A stretch of 64,000 bases of DNA from Moniliella sp. 'wahieum'. Lineage: Eukaryota > Basidiomycota > Moniliellomycetes > Moniliellales > Moniliellaceae. The notes beneath the pieces are model-generated. The model saw nothing but the letters and a program-made list of their open reading frames with translations. It was not told the DNA's origin and ran no database searches. Below, one piece after another: positions 37,103 to 49,400 of this stretch. Where the stretch lies: the NCBI GenBank assembly GCA_003971905.1, contig RSEE01000117.1:1-64000 (forward strand). Reading direction: 5' to 3'. Positions within the stretch are counted from its first letter, which is position 1, and each line of letters opens with the position of its first letter. A program made the translations under genes and the position numbers.

Positions 37103-37863
37103 GGCCAAGGCTGGCTGGCCCGTGGTTTGTGCCACGCCTCTCGTGCCCCACGGCACTCTCACGAAGCTGGTGGTACTATGTGCATTGCATGTGACTCGTG
37201 ACTCGACTGGACAGCCCTCTGGCGCGGTCGCATTGGCGCGTGGGGAGGGAGCGTGAGAGACACGGAGGGAGGTGTGCGCGAAGGGCAGGGGGGACGGAGG
37301 ATGTAGACTCTGGCGCTCTGCACAACACAGAGGGAGGGCGTGCGGGGCAGAGGTGGAGCGGCGGCAGGCAGCGGATGGGAACGGAAGCAGGCGGCGTGCT
37401 GGGCAGACAAAGACAGGGGGGTGGCGGCGTAGCTGGTGGGACGTGCGTCAAGAGCTAGCTTCGCTTCATGTGAGATCGAGAGAGGAGTAATGATGGACCC
37501 CCAGGCGGCAGGACAGTCGTCTCTGCGATGCGCCATCGATAATCGATAACCATCGTCATCATCAATCAATGGGTTAGGGCGCGGGTGTCCCATGGGTTAA
37601 AGCATTAAGCACGTGCGATTCGATCCAAGTCCGTCGGCCTGCCCCCCGCACAGGGCCAGTCTCCGCGTCGTCAGCGGCTGATTTGGATTGCCGGCTGGAC
37701 GTGTTGCATCCGCCAGGCCATCTCCTACTACTTGTCGCTTCGCTTGCCGCTTGCCGCTTTGACCTTGACGCTTTGACCTTGACGCTTTGACCTTGACGCT
37801 TTGACCTTGACGCTTGCCCCCCCCTCCCCTCCTCCTCTTGCCATCGCCACCGATCCGATCAGC
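37103..37863. other. Intergenic region complex I subunit-MET2
   Basis: No gene is recognised. The MET2 upstream region carries four copies of a 14-bp unit at 37756-37811. Confidence 0.5.
37756..37811. repeat. Four tandem copies of a 14-bp unit
   Basis: GCTTTGACCTTGAC is repeated four times, ending about 50 bp upstream of the MET2 ATG. The period is twice seven, and two CGCTTGC heptads precede it. Confidence 0.95.
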
Positions 37864-39448
37864 ATGTCTGCCGAGCAGCCGTGGAACCTGTACGAGGACC
37901 ACGGCGTCCCCGCCGAGCTGCTTCCGCCCCATCCCCGGTCCCACCTCGGTCCAATCCAGCCTGCTTGCCAGCGGCCAGTCGTACCTCCTCTTCCCGCGCT
38001 TCCGCCTCGACACAGGCACCGTCCTGACCAATGCAGTGCTGGCATACAAGACGTGGGGCGAGCTGGATCCGTCCACAAGGCGAATGCGCTGGTGGTCACG
38101 CATGCCCTGACGGGCAGTGCGGATGTGGAAGATTGGTGGGGCCCGCTACTGGGTCCAGGCAAGGTGTTTGATCCGACCCGCTACTTTATCGTTTGTGCCA
38201 ACGTACTTGGTTCCCCCTACGGCTCTTCCTCGCCCACGACCCACAAGGCAGGCGAGTTGACCCACGGTCCCTCGCCCCGGCCAAGGACGGGTCTGGGTGG
38301 TGGGGCCCCGACTTCCCCGAGACAGTGGTGTGGGACGATGTGCGGATTCAAAAGGCGCTGTTGGACTACCTTGGTGTACGGCACGTTGCCGCTGTGATTG
38401 GGGGTTCGATGGGCGGCATGGCCGTGCTGGAATGGCCGCTGTGCTTCCCCGTACGCTACTTTGTTCCCGGGTCCAAGGAGGAACAAGAACAAGAACAAGA
38501 ACGGTACATTGACGCGATTGTGCCGATCGCTACGGCCGCTTCGCATTCCGCATGGGGAATCAGTTGGGCCGAAACGCAGCGACAAGCCATCGCGTCCGAC
38601 CCGGCGTACCATGATGGGCATTACGATCCTTCCACCCCCCGCAATCGGGACTGGCCGCGGCTCGTATGGCCGCTCTGCTCACCTACCGTAGTCGGGAGAG
38701 CTTCGAATCTCGCTTTGGTCGGCGGACAGGCAACAAAAAGCTCGCCCCTTCTCCCGCCAAGGAAATTGCCCAGCGAGAGGGAACCGTCCCGGGCGAACTG
38801 GCCGGCGAACCGCCGGCCAAAAGCGTGTTTAGCGCCCAGTCGTACCTGCGTTATCAGGGTGACAAGTTTGTCAAGCGCTTTGACGCCAACTGCTACCCAC
38901 TTAGTCACAAGATGGATGCGCACGACGTGGCCCGCGGCCGTCTACTTGGGGGTCCCAGGGTGGCCAGGACCAAGAGTGGGCGGGGTTCTTGATTTCCGAT
39001 GACCAGTTGACCACGGTGGGAACTGCGCATGCGAGCGATACCTTTGGATCGGACGACGAGCATGCAGCTGCGGTGCAGTCCGTTTGGGGGTACTTTCGGT
39101 GGGAAGTACGCGGTTTGGTGCTTCGTCACCTGCTGTGCAGGTGGTGTCGATTGAATCTGATGGTCTGTTTGCCCGCCTGAACAAAGACTGTTGGCCAACA
39201 GCATCAAGGGCAGTGAATTTGACTCGGTTCACAGTTCGGATGGCCACGATGGATTCTTACTTGAGTTTGAGCAGATGGACGAGTACGTCCAACGGTTTCT
39301 CCAAGCCCATTTGGCTTCCATTTACGCCCCCGCCCAGGGCGCAGGCTGGGCCAAGTGGCACGATTGGCCCCACACCATCGAGGCGGGTCCGAATCATAAG
39401 GTCAAAGAATCTACTTTTGGCGAGGTGGAAGACCCAACGCGATGGTAA
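37864..39448 (+). CDS. MET2: Homoserine O-acetyltransferase (MET2)
   Basis: This alpha/beta-hydrolase-fold enzyme acetylates homoserine with acetyl-CoA in methionine synthesis. Family blocks in order are AYKTWGELD, NALVVTHALTGSADVEDWWGP, FDPTRYFIVCANVLGSPYGS, VAAVIGGSMGGMAVLEW (nucleophile Ser in GGSMGG), IDAIVPIATAASHSAWGISW, MAALLTYRSRESFESRFGR, KRFDANCYPLSHKMDAHDVARGR, VVSIESDGLF (Asp region) and SSDGHDGFLLEFEQ (catalytic His). Almost every block lies in a different frame from its neighbour. Shifts are needed near 37945, 38070, 38280, 38655, 38945, 39100 and 39180, many in GG/CC runs. An acidic low-complexity insert (KEEQEQEQE) lies between two core strands. The start at 37864 gives MSAEQPWNLYEDHG. 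With so many shifts this gene could be decaying, but the intact order and residues argue for sequence error. Confidence 0.88.
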
Positions 39449-40045
39449 GGTGTACCCTTATTCGGCAGTAGATCACTGCCACTTTTTGGAAGTGTCTCCT
39501 TTGCCCGTGCGCTTCCACCCCATTTCCTGCTCCCCCCCCCCCCCCATTTTTAGCTCTGAACGCCTGAGCCCCTATGAGCCGCACGCTCTTGGGACGACGC
39601 CCAACCGTTCGGCCGTACTCTCTTTGTGTATCCAACATTGCATCCTGTACTTTGCGCATGTATCATGTATCAACTACCATGTCGGCGCGACCCGCGTGTA
39701 TCCAACTACATGGACCCCTCCTCCCCCCCCTCCTGCGCCGCCTCGCCCAATCACCATCACGATATCCCCATCGCTACAACTAGGTAGTTAGCAACCCCAC
39801 GAGTCGGCTCAAGCTATACATGTACAAAAATAGAACCATCCAATCTGTGGAGCCAAGCAAGCCAGCAAGCCATGGGCTGCCGCTTGCCACGCCACATGAC
39901 AAGCCACGACGCGGCGCCCAACCAACATCCGCCGGATCGAGGAGCATCAGCATCAGCATCAGCATCAGCATCAGCATCAGCATCAGCATCAGCATCAGCA
40001 TCAGGACCAGGATCAGGATCAGGATCATCAGGATCAGGATCAGGA
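39449..40045. other. Convergent intergenic region MET2-VPS24
   Basis: No gene. It contains poly-C runs near 39530-39545 and a GCATCA hexanucleotide repeat at 39943-40002, followed by GGATCA units up to the VPS24 stop codon. Confidence 0.6.
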
Positions 40046-40047
40046 TC
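39943..40047. repeat. GCATCA and GGATCA hexanucleotide repeats
   Basis: Ten copies of GCATCA are followed by about seven imperfect copies of GGATCA, reaching the VPS24 stop codon (40046-40048). They lie in its 3' UTR. Confidence 0.95.
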
Positions 40048-40951
40048 AACCGCGAATGAGACCTTCGAGGGCCGCTTTCATCCTCTCCATATCCTCTGGC
40101 TCCTCTGGCTCCTGCGCCAGTTCCGGGCCCTCGAGCGAGCCGAGCTCGGCGGTGGATTTAGCCTGGCCGAGCTTGCCATCGGTGATTTCGTACATGATCT
40201 TGTCCACCTCTTCGTCCGCCTCGGCTTCCAGCTCCTCCTCATCTTCCCCAGCGGACCACTTTCCAGCGTGTCCTCCATCATCTCCTCCAAAATGCCAGCC
40301 TGGGAACGAACATCTAGCGCGTTAGTACACTGCATTGTCTTCCTGCTTTGGGGATCGGAACCAGGTCCAGATTGCAGATTGCAGAATGCACATTGCAGGT
40401 TGCAGGTGCAGTGGGCAGTTCTGTTCCGTCCTGGGTCCAGGCCTGTTCTGTACGATCCTGTTCTTCGTTGTTCTGGCGCGGGACGTACCTTCATCATCTC
40501 CTGGCTCATCAAGCGCATGGACTGTTGCAGCTGGGGCAAGCGGAGGAGCTGGTTGGACAATTTCATCACCTCAGCCGACTTTTGCATGGCACCAGTGACT
40601 TTGAACATGGCCATTTGTTGTTGGAGCTGGAGCTGGATCGAGTTCATGCGTGCCTTACCTACGACCAGGCGTTGGCGGCGGTGGCGTGCCAAGGCAATTT
40701 CCTTGGCGAGCATGCGCGCATTCTTCACGTCGCCCTTTTTGGCGAGCCGCTTAGCTTCGGCCTTGGTCTTGGCGCTGGATTGGTCCAGGGAGCGGATTTC
40801 GCGGTCGAGTGCGCGTTGCTCCGACCGCAGTTGGGACTGCACGCCACGCACCCTCTCTGTAGCACGCGACGGGTTAGCTGGGGCTCGGGCGGGGGGGGAC
40901 GTACGCACCCTCTTGGGTAGGGCCAAAGAGGAAGCGCTGGACGGATTGCAT
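40046..40951 (-). CDS. VPS24: ESCRT-III subunit Vps24 (CHMP3)
   Basis: ESCRT-III subunits polymerise on endosomal membranes during multivesicular-body formation. Three exons (40951-40909, 40856-40489, 40299-40046) join as MQSVQRFLFGPTQEERVRG... and ...SQEMMK-AGILEEMMEDTLE. The basic helical core (LRSEQRALDREIRSLD; KNARMLAKEIALARHRRQR) is followed by QKSAEVMKLSNQLLRLPQL, the Vps24-specific block. The acidic C-terminus (DEEELEAEADEEVDKIMYEITDGKL) ends in a MIM-like helix (MERMKAALEGLIRG). Reading into this tail needs one G restored in a GGGG run near 40245. Introns are 52 and 189 nt; the larger one holds a short-period repeat of ATTGCAG units. Choosing Vps24 over Vps2 rests on the LVRLPQL-like block and the GILEEM segment. 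Confidence 0.92.
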
Positions 40952-41411
40952 GGCAGCAGCGCGATGCGATGGGGCGGCCGGGGGGGGCGGGATGTGGCGG
41001 TGGCGGCGGTGGGGTGGGTGGGGCTACGCCAGGCGGAGGCCAGTTGGTCGCTCTGCTGGTGGCTGCCGCCGTCCACGTTCAACCGTTGAACGTTGAACGT
41101 TGATTATCGATTGGGCTTCGAGCTTGAATGTTGAAGCTGCATGTCGATAGCAGGTGCCACCCGCGGTAGGGTTGGCTCTGGGCGCTAGGGCTGCGTGTCG
41201 CAGCTGACGTAGTATTACGTCACACCCACCCGCGCGTGTGTCGGCGGCACTGCGAATGTGATGGGGCTGCGTCATGCCATTGTCATAACCTGCCGCCTGG
41301 AAGCTGCCCTGGGCTAACCTAACCCATCCACAGCTGCCCATCGGCCCCCATCGACCATCGACCATCGCTGCCGGGCTGCTGCCACCACGCCCGCTGCCTG
41401 TGCTGCGCCCC
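40952..41411. promoter_or_regulatory. Shared upstream region of VPS24 and the ABC1-like kinase gene
   Basis: The two genes are divergently arranged with about 460 bp between start codons. The interval contains an AACGTT-type heptad array (41081-41103) and no other obvious element. Promoter function is inferred from position. Confidence 0.5.
41081..41103. repeat. Heptad palindrome array, AACGTT type
   Basis: Three units of CGTTGAA at period 7 lie in the divergent promoter region. Confidence 0.9.
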
Positions 41412-43392
41412 ATGCGCCTCTTCTTCCAGCCGGGCGCCGCGCGCTGCCTGCCGCTGCCCTTGCTGCCGCCCATCCGCCGCGGCCCTTGCGCCTGCCCCCC
41501 ACCTTCCCCGCCCGCTCCCCCGCACTGCCGCCGCCGCCCCCCCGCCCCCGCGCCCAAGCGGCACCGGGGCCTCCGTCTTCTGCTCGGCCTGGGCGTGGCG
41601 CTGGGCTTGGGGTGGCAAGCCGACCAGACGTGGAACTGCACGCTCGAACGCACCATCCGCGTCCTGTACATGGGCCTTGTGCTGGCTGCCGACTACAAGC
41701 TCAACTTTGACCCCGACTCGCTCCCCGCGATCGAAGCGTTGCACGAGCGCAGTGCGCGCATACTTGCCATGTGCGAGCGCAACGGGGGCTTGTACGTCAA
41801 GCTCGGCCAGGCCATTGGGAGCAACGCGGTCATCCTCCCGCCGCCGTACAAGCGCCTAGCCAAGCTCTTTGACGATGCGGAGAAAATGCCGTTTGAGACG
41901 GTGCGCAAGGTGGTGGGGCAAGAGCTAGGACGCGCATTGGAAGAAGTGTTTGTCGAATTTGATCGAGAACCCGTGGGTGCAGCATCGATTGCACAGGTCC
42001 ACGTCGCTCGTCTGCACCCGTTGCCAGGACAGGAACAAGGCCAAGTCGTCGCGGTCAAAGTGCAACGACCTGAGATTCGCAAACAGGCCAAGGCGGATCT
42101 GTGGTGCTTCCGTGTCCTGGTTCATCTGTACGAGCGAATATTCGAGCTGCCCCAGTCGCCGGCTGCGCAGTACAGTCATCAGTGACCAGATTGAAGTACG
42201 TTGGGCCCTGTCTCCTCTTCGTTTCACCCTTGGGGCTGGTGCGTAGCCCAACTGCAACTGACCCCACCCACCCTTGCCTCCTTTTTTTTAGAAAGAGACG
42301 CGATTTGACCTCGAGGCTGCTAATGCCCGCCTGGCACGGGAGGGCGTCCAGCACAGTCCTACCCCCATTGTGCGCAACACGTGCTACGTGCCCTGGGTAT
42401 CCGAGCAGTGGACCACGCCGCGCATGTTGGTCGAGGAGTACATTGGTGATTCGTGCAATCTGATCGATCGGGAGGCGATGGGTCGCATGGGTGTATCCAA
42501 CAAGGCCGTCGCTCAAAGTGTGATGGAGGTCTTTGCGGACCAAATCTTTCAGAGCGGGTTTGTCCAGGCTGACGGCCATCCAGCCAACATTTTGGTCCGG
42601 CAACATCCGCACTGGCGACCACGCTGGTGGCACAGGTGGGGGCGGGGGTACGTGCCGCACCAAGTCGTGCTGATTGACCATGGGTTGTATGTCCGTCTCT
42701 CGCCGCAGTTCCGCAGGGAATACGCAGAACTCTGGCGCGCGATTTGGGAGGTGGACATTCCTGTCCTGGAGCGCATCACGACCGAGTGGGGCATGGACCC
42801 TTCCTCGGCCGATCTGTTTGCGTCGGTGACCCTGATGCGTCCCTGGAGCCGGGGGAAATCCAAAGAGCCCGCCCGGCCCAGGACGAGCGAACTAGAGCGC
42901 GCTCGGAGGATGAAAGAGACGCTGAAATCGTTTCTGGTCAACGTAGACCTGGTCCCAATGGAACTCATCTTTGTCAGTCGCGCCCTGCGCATCGTTCAAG
43001 CCAACAACCAAGCTCTGGGATCGCCCGTCAACCGACTCAACATTCTTGCCCGCCATGCGGCCGATGCGCTGATCCAAGAGCGCACAGCCACCCTCTGGCG
43101 CGTGCTGTTTGCCCCGCCGGGGTCAGAACGCCTTAGCGCCCGGTTGGCCGAATGGGCACACAACCGCCAGGCGTACTTGACGTTCCATTTCGTGCTGGTG
43201 CTGGTGGGTGTGGCGTTCCAGGTGTCGCGAATAACGCACTGGTTCCGCTGGGTGTTTGCTCTGCCGCTCGCGTACATCGGCGCAGCGAACCCAGCCAAGC
43301 AGGGTGGGTTTGAGGATGACCTCGAGATCCAGATGCGGGAGCTGGCCCGCAGCGAGTTTGGGGTGGAGCTGGACGAAGACTCGTTTGTGTAA
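41412..43392 (+). CDS. ABC1/ADCK (UbiB-family) atypical kinase, probably mitochondrial
   Basis: The UbiB signatures are present: KLGQAIGS (KxGQ motif), VGAASIAQVH (Ala-rich loop), VAVKVQRPEI (nucleotide-binding Lys), QADGHPANILV (catalytic Asp and Asn) and LIDHGLYVRL (the DHG that replaces DFG). The Arg/Pro-rich N-terminus and a hydrophobic segment (GLRLLLGLGVALGLGW) suggest mitochondrial import and a membrane anchor. This fits the ADCK1/ADCK5 branch (yeast Cqd1/Cqd2 relatives) linked to coenzyme Q and lipid handling. A second hydrophobic stretch (FHFVLVLVGVAFQV) lies near the C-terminus. An intron at 42196-42291 (GTACG donor, TTTAG acceptor, phase 0) joins ISDQIE to KETRFDLEA. An extra C near 42155 interrupts the frame just before it. 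The branch assignment is tentative; the family is certain. Confidence 0.9.
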
Positions 43393-43919
43393 GCGATGGC
43401 CATCGCCCCGCCGCGGTCTTTCGTCGTCCCGAACATCGCCGCCTCGACCCGGAGCGATGCTGCTCCGGCTGTGCATGGCAATACCCCGCCCCGCTCACCA
43501 CCACCGCCTACATTGCCATCTGCTGCTCTCTCTTGATCGCATCGCTTGCATTCCTGCGGCCCACATGTCATTGTCTGTGTTGTCCGCAGCACACAGAAGC
43601 GACGGTTTTAAGTAGACGCGGCCGCCACCCCCGCCCCCAGACAGCCCCCGTGCCACGTGGACGCAGCGCCATACAGTGGGGTGTCTTATGTCAGCAGAGC
43701 GGGGCCGCCGTTCCCGCGTTACCGGTTACCCACCGCTTCCGTTGGGCCAGCCCGCGCGGGGCACCTGCCCAGTGTGCCGCGGCTGGGGCTCAGCCAGGCA
43801 CCGCCCCCACCCCCATCCCCATCCCATCCACATCCACCCCGCGTCTTCTTCTTCTTCTTCTCTTCTTCTTCTCTTCTTCTCTTCTTCTTCTGCCCCCCCA
43901 CCCCCCCCCCCCCCCCCCC
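43393..43919. promoter_or_regulatory. Upstream region of ALG2 with poly-pyrimidine and poly-C tracts
   Basis: No gene. CTTCTT repeats (43843-43891) are followed by runs of seven and nineteen C (43893-43899, 43901-43919) that end directly at the ALG2 ATG. The pyrimidine tract is typical of fungal core promoters or leaders. The 19-C run immediately before the start codon is unusual. Confidence 0.6.
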
Positions 43920-45944
43920 ATGGACGCCCCCCAAACATTCGCCGCCCCCCCCATCGGCCCCGCCCCCGAGCCCGCCGACACGGATCTGGCGGCGGAGATC
44001 AAGGCGCTCGTCAACAGCCCCACCGAAAAGTACCGCATTGCCTTCATCCACCCCGACCTCGGCATTGGTGCGTGTGTCTGCCTGTCTCTGCTGTGCCCTG
44101 CCTCTTCTCGCCTGCGCGTGCTCACCACCCTCGTTTCCTTTCTCCAGGCGGCGCCGAGCGGCTCATGGTCGATGCTGCGCTCGGTCTCCAAAAGCTCGGG
44201 CACGAGGTGACCATGTACACCTCCTACCACGACCCCACCCACTCCTTTGAGCCCACCCGACGGCACGCTGGACGTGCGCGTGGCCAAGACGTGGATTCCG
44301 CGCAGCTTTCTCGGAGCCTTTCATCTGCCGCTTGCGTTGATGCAGTCGCTTTCGTTGGTGTTTCAATTGCTCGTGGCCCACTTGGCATTCAGCTATCCGG
44401 GCACGTTCCCCTTTCGCTTTGTATACGACCTGTATTCCAGTCTGTCGCCTGTCGAGGCGTACGACATGATCTTCATTGACCAGATCCCTGCTGGCATCCC
44501 CTTTCTCCGTCACCTGAGTGGCGCGAGAGTGGTGTACTACTGTCACTTCCCCGACAAGGAGATTGGGAATAGCATTGCGTTGCAGCGCGCGCGGGACCGC
44601 GGACAGAGTGGACCGAGTGTGCTGCGCAAGGTGTACCGCATCCCATTTGACTTTTACGAGGAAATGACGACCGATTCAGCCGACAAGATTTGGTAAACTC
44701 GGGCTTTACTCAACGTCAGTTCATCACCAGCTTTTACCGGCTGCGTCGGCTGCCGCGCGTGCTGTACCCTGGGATTGACGTGAAGCCTACACGGCTGCTG
44801 CCGTCGCTAAGGGCGTCGCATCTCTCTCTGTTACCAACGAGATGCAAAAGAGAATTGTCCGCCTGGCCACCACGACGGTGGGACGACCGAGTTTCCTTTC
44901 GATCAACCGGTTTGAAGCCAAGAAGAATGTGGTGTTGGCGGTGGATGCGTTTGCGATTCTGTACAGCAATGTGGAGGAGACGCAAGGCGAAAGTGAGGCA
45001 CGCAAACTACGTCTGATCTTGGCTGGCGGGTACGACCATCGGGTGCAAGACAATCTGTTGACGCTGGAGGAACTGCAAAAGCAATGCGACAAGCTCAAAC
45101 TGAGCTTTGTCACACTACGCTACTCGTACCAGCAAGGCGAAGTGACGCCCTTAATCGCCTTGCCCAACGACGACCAAGTGGACCATGCACAAGTTATCTT
45201 CCTTCCCAGCTTGCCTGGACCGCTACTTCCCGCGCTCTTACGCCAGGGGGACATGAAAGCGCTTCTCTACACTCCGACCAACGAGCACTTTGGCATTGTG
45301 CCCGTCGAGGCCATGGCCGCTGGCCTGCCTGTCGTGGCGACCAACACGGGCGGACCAGTGGAAAGCATTGTAGATGCGACCGAGTACGTCAATTCCTTCA
45401 TCGCCGCGTCGGACGATCCGTTTGAACGCATGAAAGCGCTCTCGGCGCGCACGCACGTTGGTACAGGCCTGCTGCGCGCAGCCAACAAAGTGTCCTGGGC
45501 CGCAGCGGCGCAGCAGCTACTTGACCTTCCGCCGGAACCTCGTAAGGCCATTGCTGCTGCCGGAGCACGCCGCGCTCATCTCATCTTCTCCGACGAGAGG
45601 ATGACGCTTTCCCTCGACACGGTGATGCGCGAGTGCGCAGCCATGGGCCGCGTACGCGGAGATGAAGGCTTGATCCCCCTGGCAGCTACAGCATTGCGTA
45701 TGTCTAATCCCTTCCTTCCTTCCTTTCCCTTCCCTCCATTTTGTTCCGATGGGAACAGAGACGCTGACGAACACACTGCCATCACTACCATACCTACCAC
45801 AACTACCACCACTTGACGGACTTGGGGGTGCAAGTGGGTGCGATGGCCTACGCTGCCTTTTTCACCCTGGCCTTGAAGAATGGCCGGCTGGACTTTGTCC
45901 CGTTTGCGCCCGTGCTGCGGGAGTACTTTTTCCCTCAAGCGTAA
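43920..45944 (+). CDS. ALG2: Alpha-1,3/1,6-mannosyltransferase ALG2
   Basis: ALG2 adds the second and third mannose to the dolichol-linked oligosaccharide on the cytosolic ER face. The GT4 start is [25 protein letters not shown], followed by HEVTMYTSYHDPTHSFE, IPAGIPFLRH, VVYYCHFPDKE, WVNSGFTQRQF and PSFLSINRFEAKKNV. The donor-binding EX7E motif is in NEHFGIVPVEAMAAGLPVVATNTGGPVE. Introns lie at 44068-44147 and 45698-45758. Frame changes near 44255, 44695 (a G missing in TGG-GTA), 44785 and 45820 are needed. The C-terminal hydrophobic part (VGAMAYAAFFTLALKN...FVPFAPVLREYFFPQA) fits the membrane-associated end of the family. The start at 43920 directly follows a poly-C run. Confidence 0.93.
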
Positions 45945-46432
45945 CTTAGCCCGAGGCTGGAGGTGCGAACGAAATGAGTGGATAAGCTAGCTTCAACAAG
46001 GAGATGGGGGGGGCTTGGTGCGAAGGAGAGGAGCGGTAGGAGGTAGAGGTAGAGGTAAAGATAAAAAAGGTAAAGGTAGGAGTTGAGGAGAGGTAGATAG
46101 AAACAAAAAAGGGAGCAACAGAGGGAAGCAAGGGAAGCAAGGGAGGAAGGAAGGGAGGAAGGAAGGAAAGGAGGAAGGAGGGAGGAGGAAAGGAGGAAGG
46201 GACCCCAAATCCGGCGCAGCCCAGCACGGCCACCGACTTCACCAGGGAATTGGTCGCAAAGGGGTGGGCACGAAAGACGAGGGTGAGGTATGGAGGCGAT
46301 TCAAGGGAGAGATAGGTCGTGCACAAGCCGGGAGGGGAGGGCGGGGGCGAGGGTGCGCAACCGTCCCATCCCATGTCATGCCATGTCATCTCATGCAATC
46401 GCCCCTCCGTTCCGCCCCGAGGCGCATTACAG
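45945..46432. other. Convergent intergenic region ALG2-DENN gene
   Basis: No gene. It contains a GGAAG-rich purine tract (46100-46200) and GAGGTA units near 46035-46080. Confidence 0.6.
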
Positions 46433-49400
46433 GTTGGCATCTTCGATCGACTCGACCGGGTCGTAGCCGGGCAAGCGGTTCTTGTCCAAACGGGTCGGTG
46501 CCCGCGCTGGTAGTGGAGGAATGAGAGGCATGCGTAGGTGCGCCGAGTGGGATCTCGGCTGGGTTCCAAAACGAGCCGGAGGAGGAAGCGGAAGCCGAAG
46601 CTGAAGCCGAAGCCGAAACTGAACCTGAACCTGAACCTGAACCTGAAGCTGAAGCTGAATGGCCCGGTTCATCCGAGGGAAAGAAGTTCGGACCTGCGTC
46701 GGCTGCTGCGTGAACTAGCGCGTAAGGTCAAGCTAGTTCGTTTGGATTCCAATTGGACCAAAGTTTGTTCGAGTTGGTGTTGGATGCGAGCGATTTGATC
46801 AGCGACGACGGCGGTCGTACGTTTTGGACTTCGGATTGGATGCGGCCTTCGTCTGTGGACGCATGGCCCTGGCCCGATCCCACATCTTCATCTAACAGTG
46901 CAAGACTCATTCTCGATACGCCAGCGTCGGCATGGCTGTCGAAGGAACTACTTCCGATCGCGCCGCGTGCGGAGAGGGAGTCGGCAGACGATGGCCTTGG
47001 CCTCGCGGGAGAGATTCCTCCAGCCCGCCAGGGAGGGGAAGAAGTGTGTCCGTGTTGGGACGAAGGGCCGAGGGAAGACGCTGGGGAGGGCAGCACGTCC
47101 TGTGCGCCATCCATCAACGAGCGCATTTCCACCACCATTTGTTCTCGTTCGGAGCTGAGGGCGCGCATGGCTTCTTGCATCTGAGTGAGTTGGGCTTGAG
47201 CTTGTTCGCGTGCGGCCTCAGTTTCCTTCAACTGAGTTTGGAGGGCAAAATGTGCACGTCGCGCTGGTGAGCGCACGAGAGAGACTAATGCTCTCCTTAC
47301 GTTGTCGATCAAGACGTGCACGTAAACCCGTGGCTTCCTGGGTCAAACGAGCGACCAAGGACTGAATTTCGTCCACGCGTTCCCGCCACGTTTCCGATTC
47401 AGTCAACAAAAATACCAGCCGCTTGTGCAGTCGTCCAATCCTACTCTCCAGCCGATCCCTCGTATCGACAAACTCATCAATCCGCGTTCGTACCGTCACC
47501 TCTGCCTCGGTCGGCGCAGCAGGCAAGACCATCTTTTCTTTTTGCGTGTCAAGCCGGCTTTTTCCAACACGCTACGCAACGTGCCTGATCGCGGCGCTTC
47601 TCCCAACGCGCGGTCCAACGCACCAAACACCGCACACGCGTCCCACCACGTAGGCGGGGCGAGCGGGTCGTAGGGACTGTCTTCCGTTTTGCTTAGCGGA
47701 CGGAACGCGCCCGAGGGAAAGGCGACAGTCAATTCCTTCGCTGGCGTTTGCCGGTTCCACGTTTTCATGCTTTCGTTCGGGAAAACGGCATAGAGATGGC
47801 GCATACGACGAGCGCGCAGTGCGCCAGTGGAAGGGAGGTGCGCAGGGAAGCGTTTGGCTTCAACACTGGTTGCGATCTAGATTGACAATGCACACTTCGG
47901 GACCCAAGGTGAGCGAAGGCAAAATGTACGTTGCAACACCGATGAGCCAACTGCCTGGATCGGCACAGTGGAAGCGCGCGTCACGCGCATGACAGGTAAA
48001 GTGCACTGCGCCTTGCCAGCTGCGCAGCCCGACCAACGTCTCGGCCGTGACGACGGCCAAGCTGACCAAAGATTCGTACTGTGACGTGAAGAGGACTTTG
48101 CCGCCCGGGCTCAGGGCACTTCGCACAGGGTCAAATGTGGTCCAGGGCCAAGGTTTTAAACAGGGGCCAAATGGCAAAATCGCAATTGGCTGCCAACTGG
48201 GCGGGCGAAGCGCCTTGTTCGCCCCAACAGTTGGCAGGCGGCAGAGGAAAAGGCATGGTGGCCTGTAGTGCCATCTCGCTCTCTGGACCGGGAAGCACAA
48301 TGGGCCAACCGGAAGGCGGGGCGGGCTGCTCCAACAGACGCAGCATGAGCGCTTGGTGCTTGTCCATCTGACGACTGTACAAACAACCAGGCGAGCTTGT
48401 TGAGATCGCCAAGTAAGTTGAACAGCGGGTGGATGGAGAGGAGGCAGAGTGCATAGGGAATGTACAGTGGTGCACCATCGTCATTGGCCAGCGGGGAGGA
48501 GGAGAGGTCTGCTGGCCAGCTCGGTTCGAATGCTCTCTCTCCGCTGTGCATCAGCGGCTGACCAGACAGTCAAGACGACGCCATAAAAGCGCACGGTCCG
48601 CTGGGCGGCAGTGAGGCTGCGCAAAGCCTTGCCAGGCTGGTTGGCGCTTCGATGGGTGCCTGGCAGTTGAAGAGGTGCAGACGAGCTTGAGGTTTGGGGC
48701 CAGCCATAACCTCGACTTCGCGGGTAAAGGACAACTGAGCGCTTTGGCCATCAACTTGGACGTCAGTACCCGATCTGTGCCCCCGGCACATTGGGGATCT
48801 CGATCAGCTTGGCGGCCTTGTCGGGCTCGGTGGTGGAGGTGTGGACAGAGGAGGCAGAGCACCCAAGTACCTCGGGCCGCAAGAAGCGCGGGATGGCGCC
48901 GGGGGTGTGGGTCGTGCCCTGCACCGAGTCGGACTCGGTCATGGTCCACATCGAAGGAGCCTTGGGTAGCTAGAAGAATGGTGGCGCAACAGGCATGCCG
49001 GGTCAGATCTCAGAAGAAGGTGAGGAGGGAAGGGATGGGATGGGAGGCAGACAGGACGTACGCCAAAGATAACGAGAGCTGGGCCAAGGTGCTGGGTTTG
49101 TGGGCGGTGGCCAGGACCTGGTTTTCGACGCGGATGCGCGCCTCGAGGCCGAGATGGGCGGGGTGGGGAGGTGGGCGGAGGAGGGCAGGGGGCCCGAGTA
49201 GGGCGACAGGGGCTTGGCGGGGAACGCATTCACGTCGGCCGAGAGACGGAGGGGGGAGGGGACGGGCACGGCCGAGGGTGGGTCGGCGGGGGCGGGGGCG
49301 GGGTTGTGGGGGCCGGGGATGGGGATGGGCATTTGGATTTGGATTTGGACTTGGATTGGCAGGGGCAGGGGCGGGGGGCGGCGTGGGGAGGGGCTTGTTG

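Noticed and set aside
39872-41089. 405-codon plus-strand frame
   Set aside because: It is antisense to VPS24, whose three exons and motifs on the minus strand are clear. The start of the frame is the GCATCA repeat.
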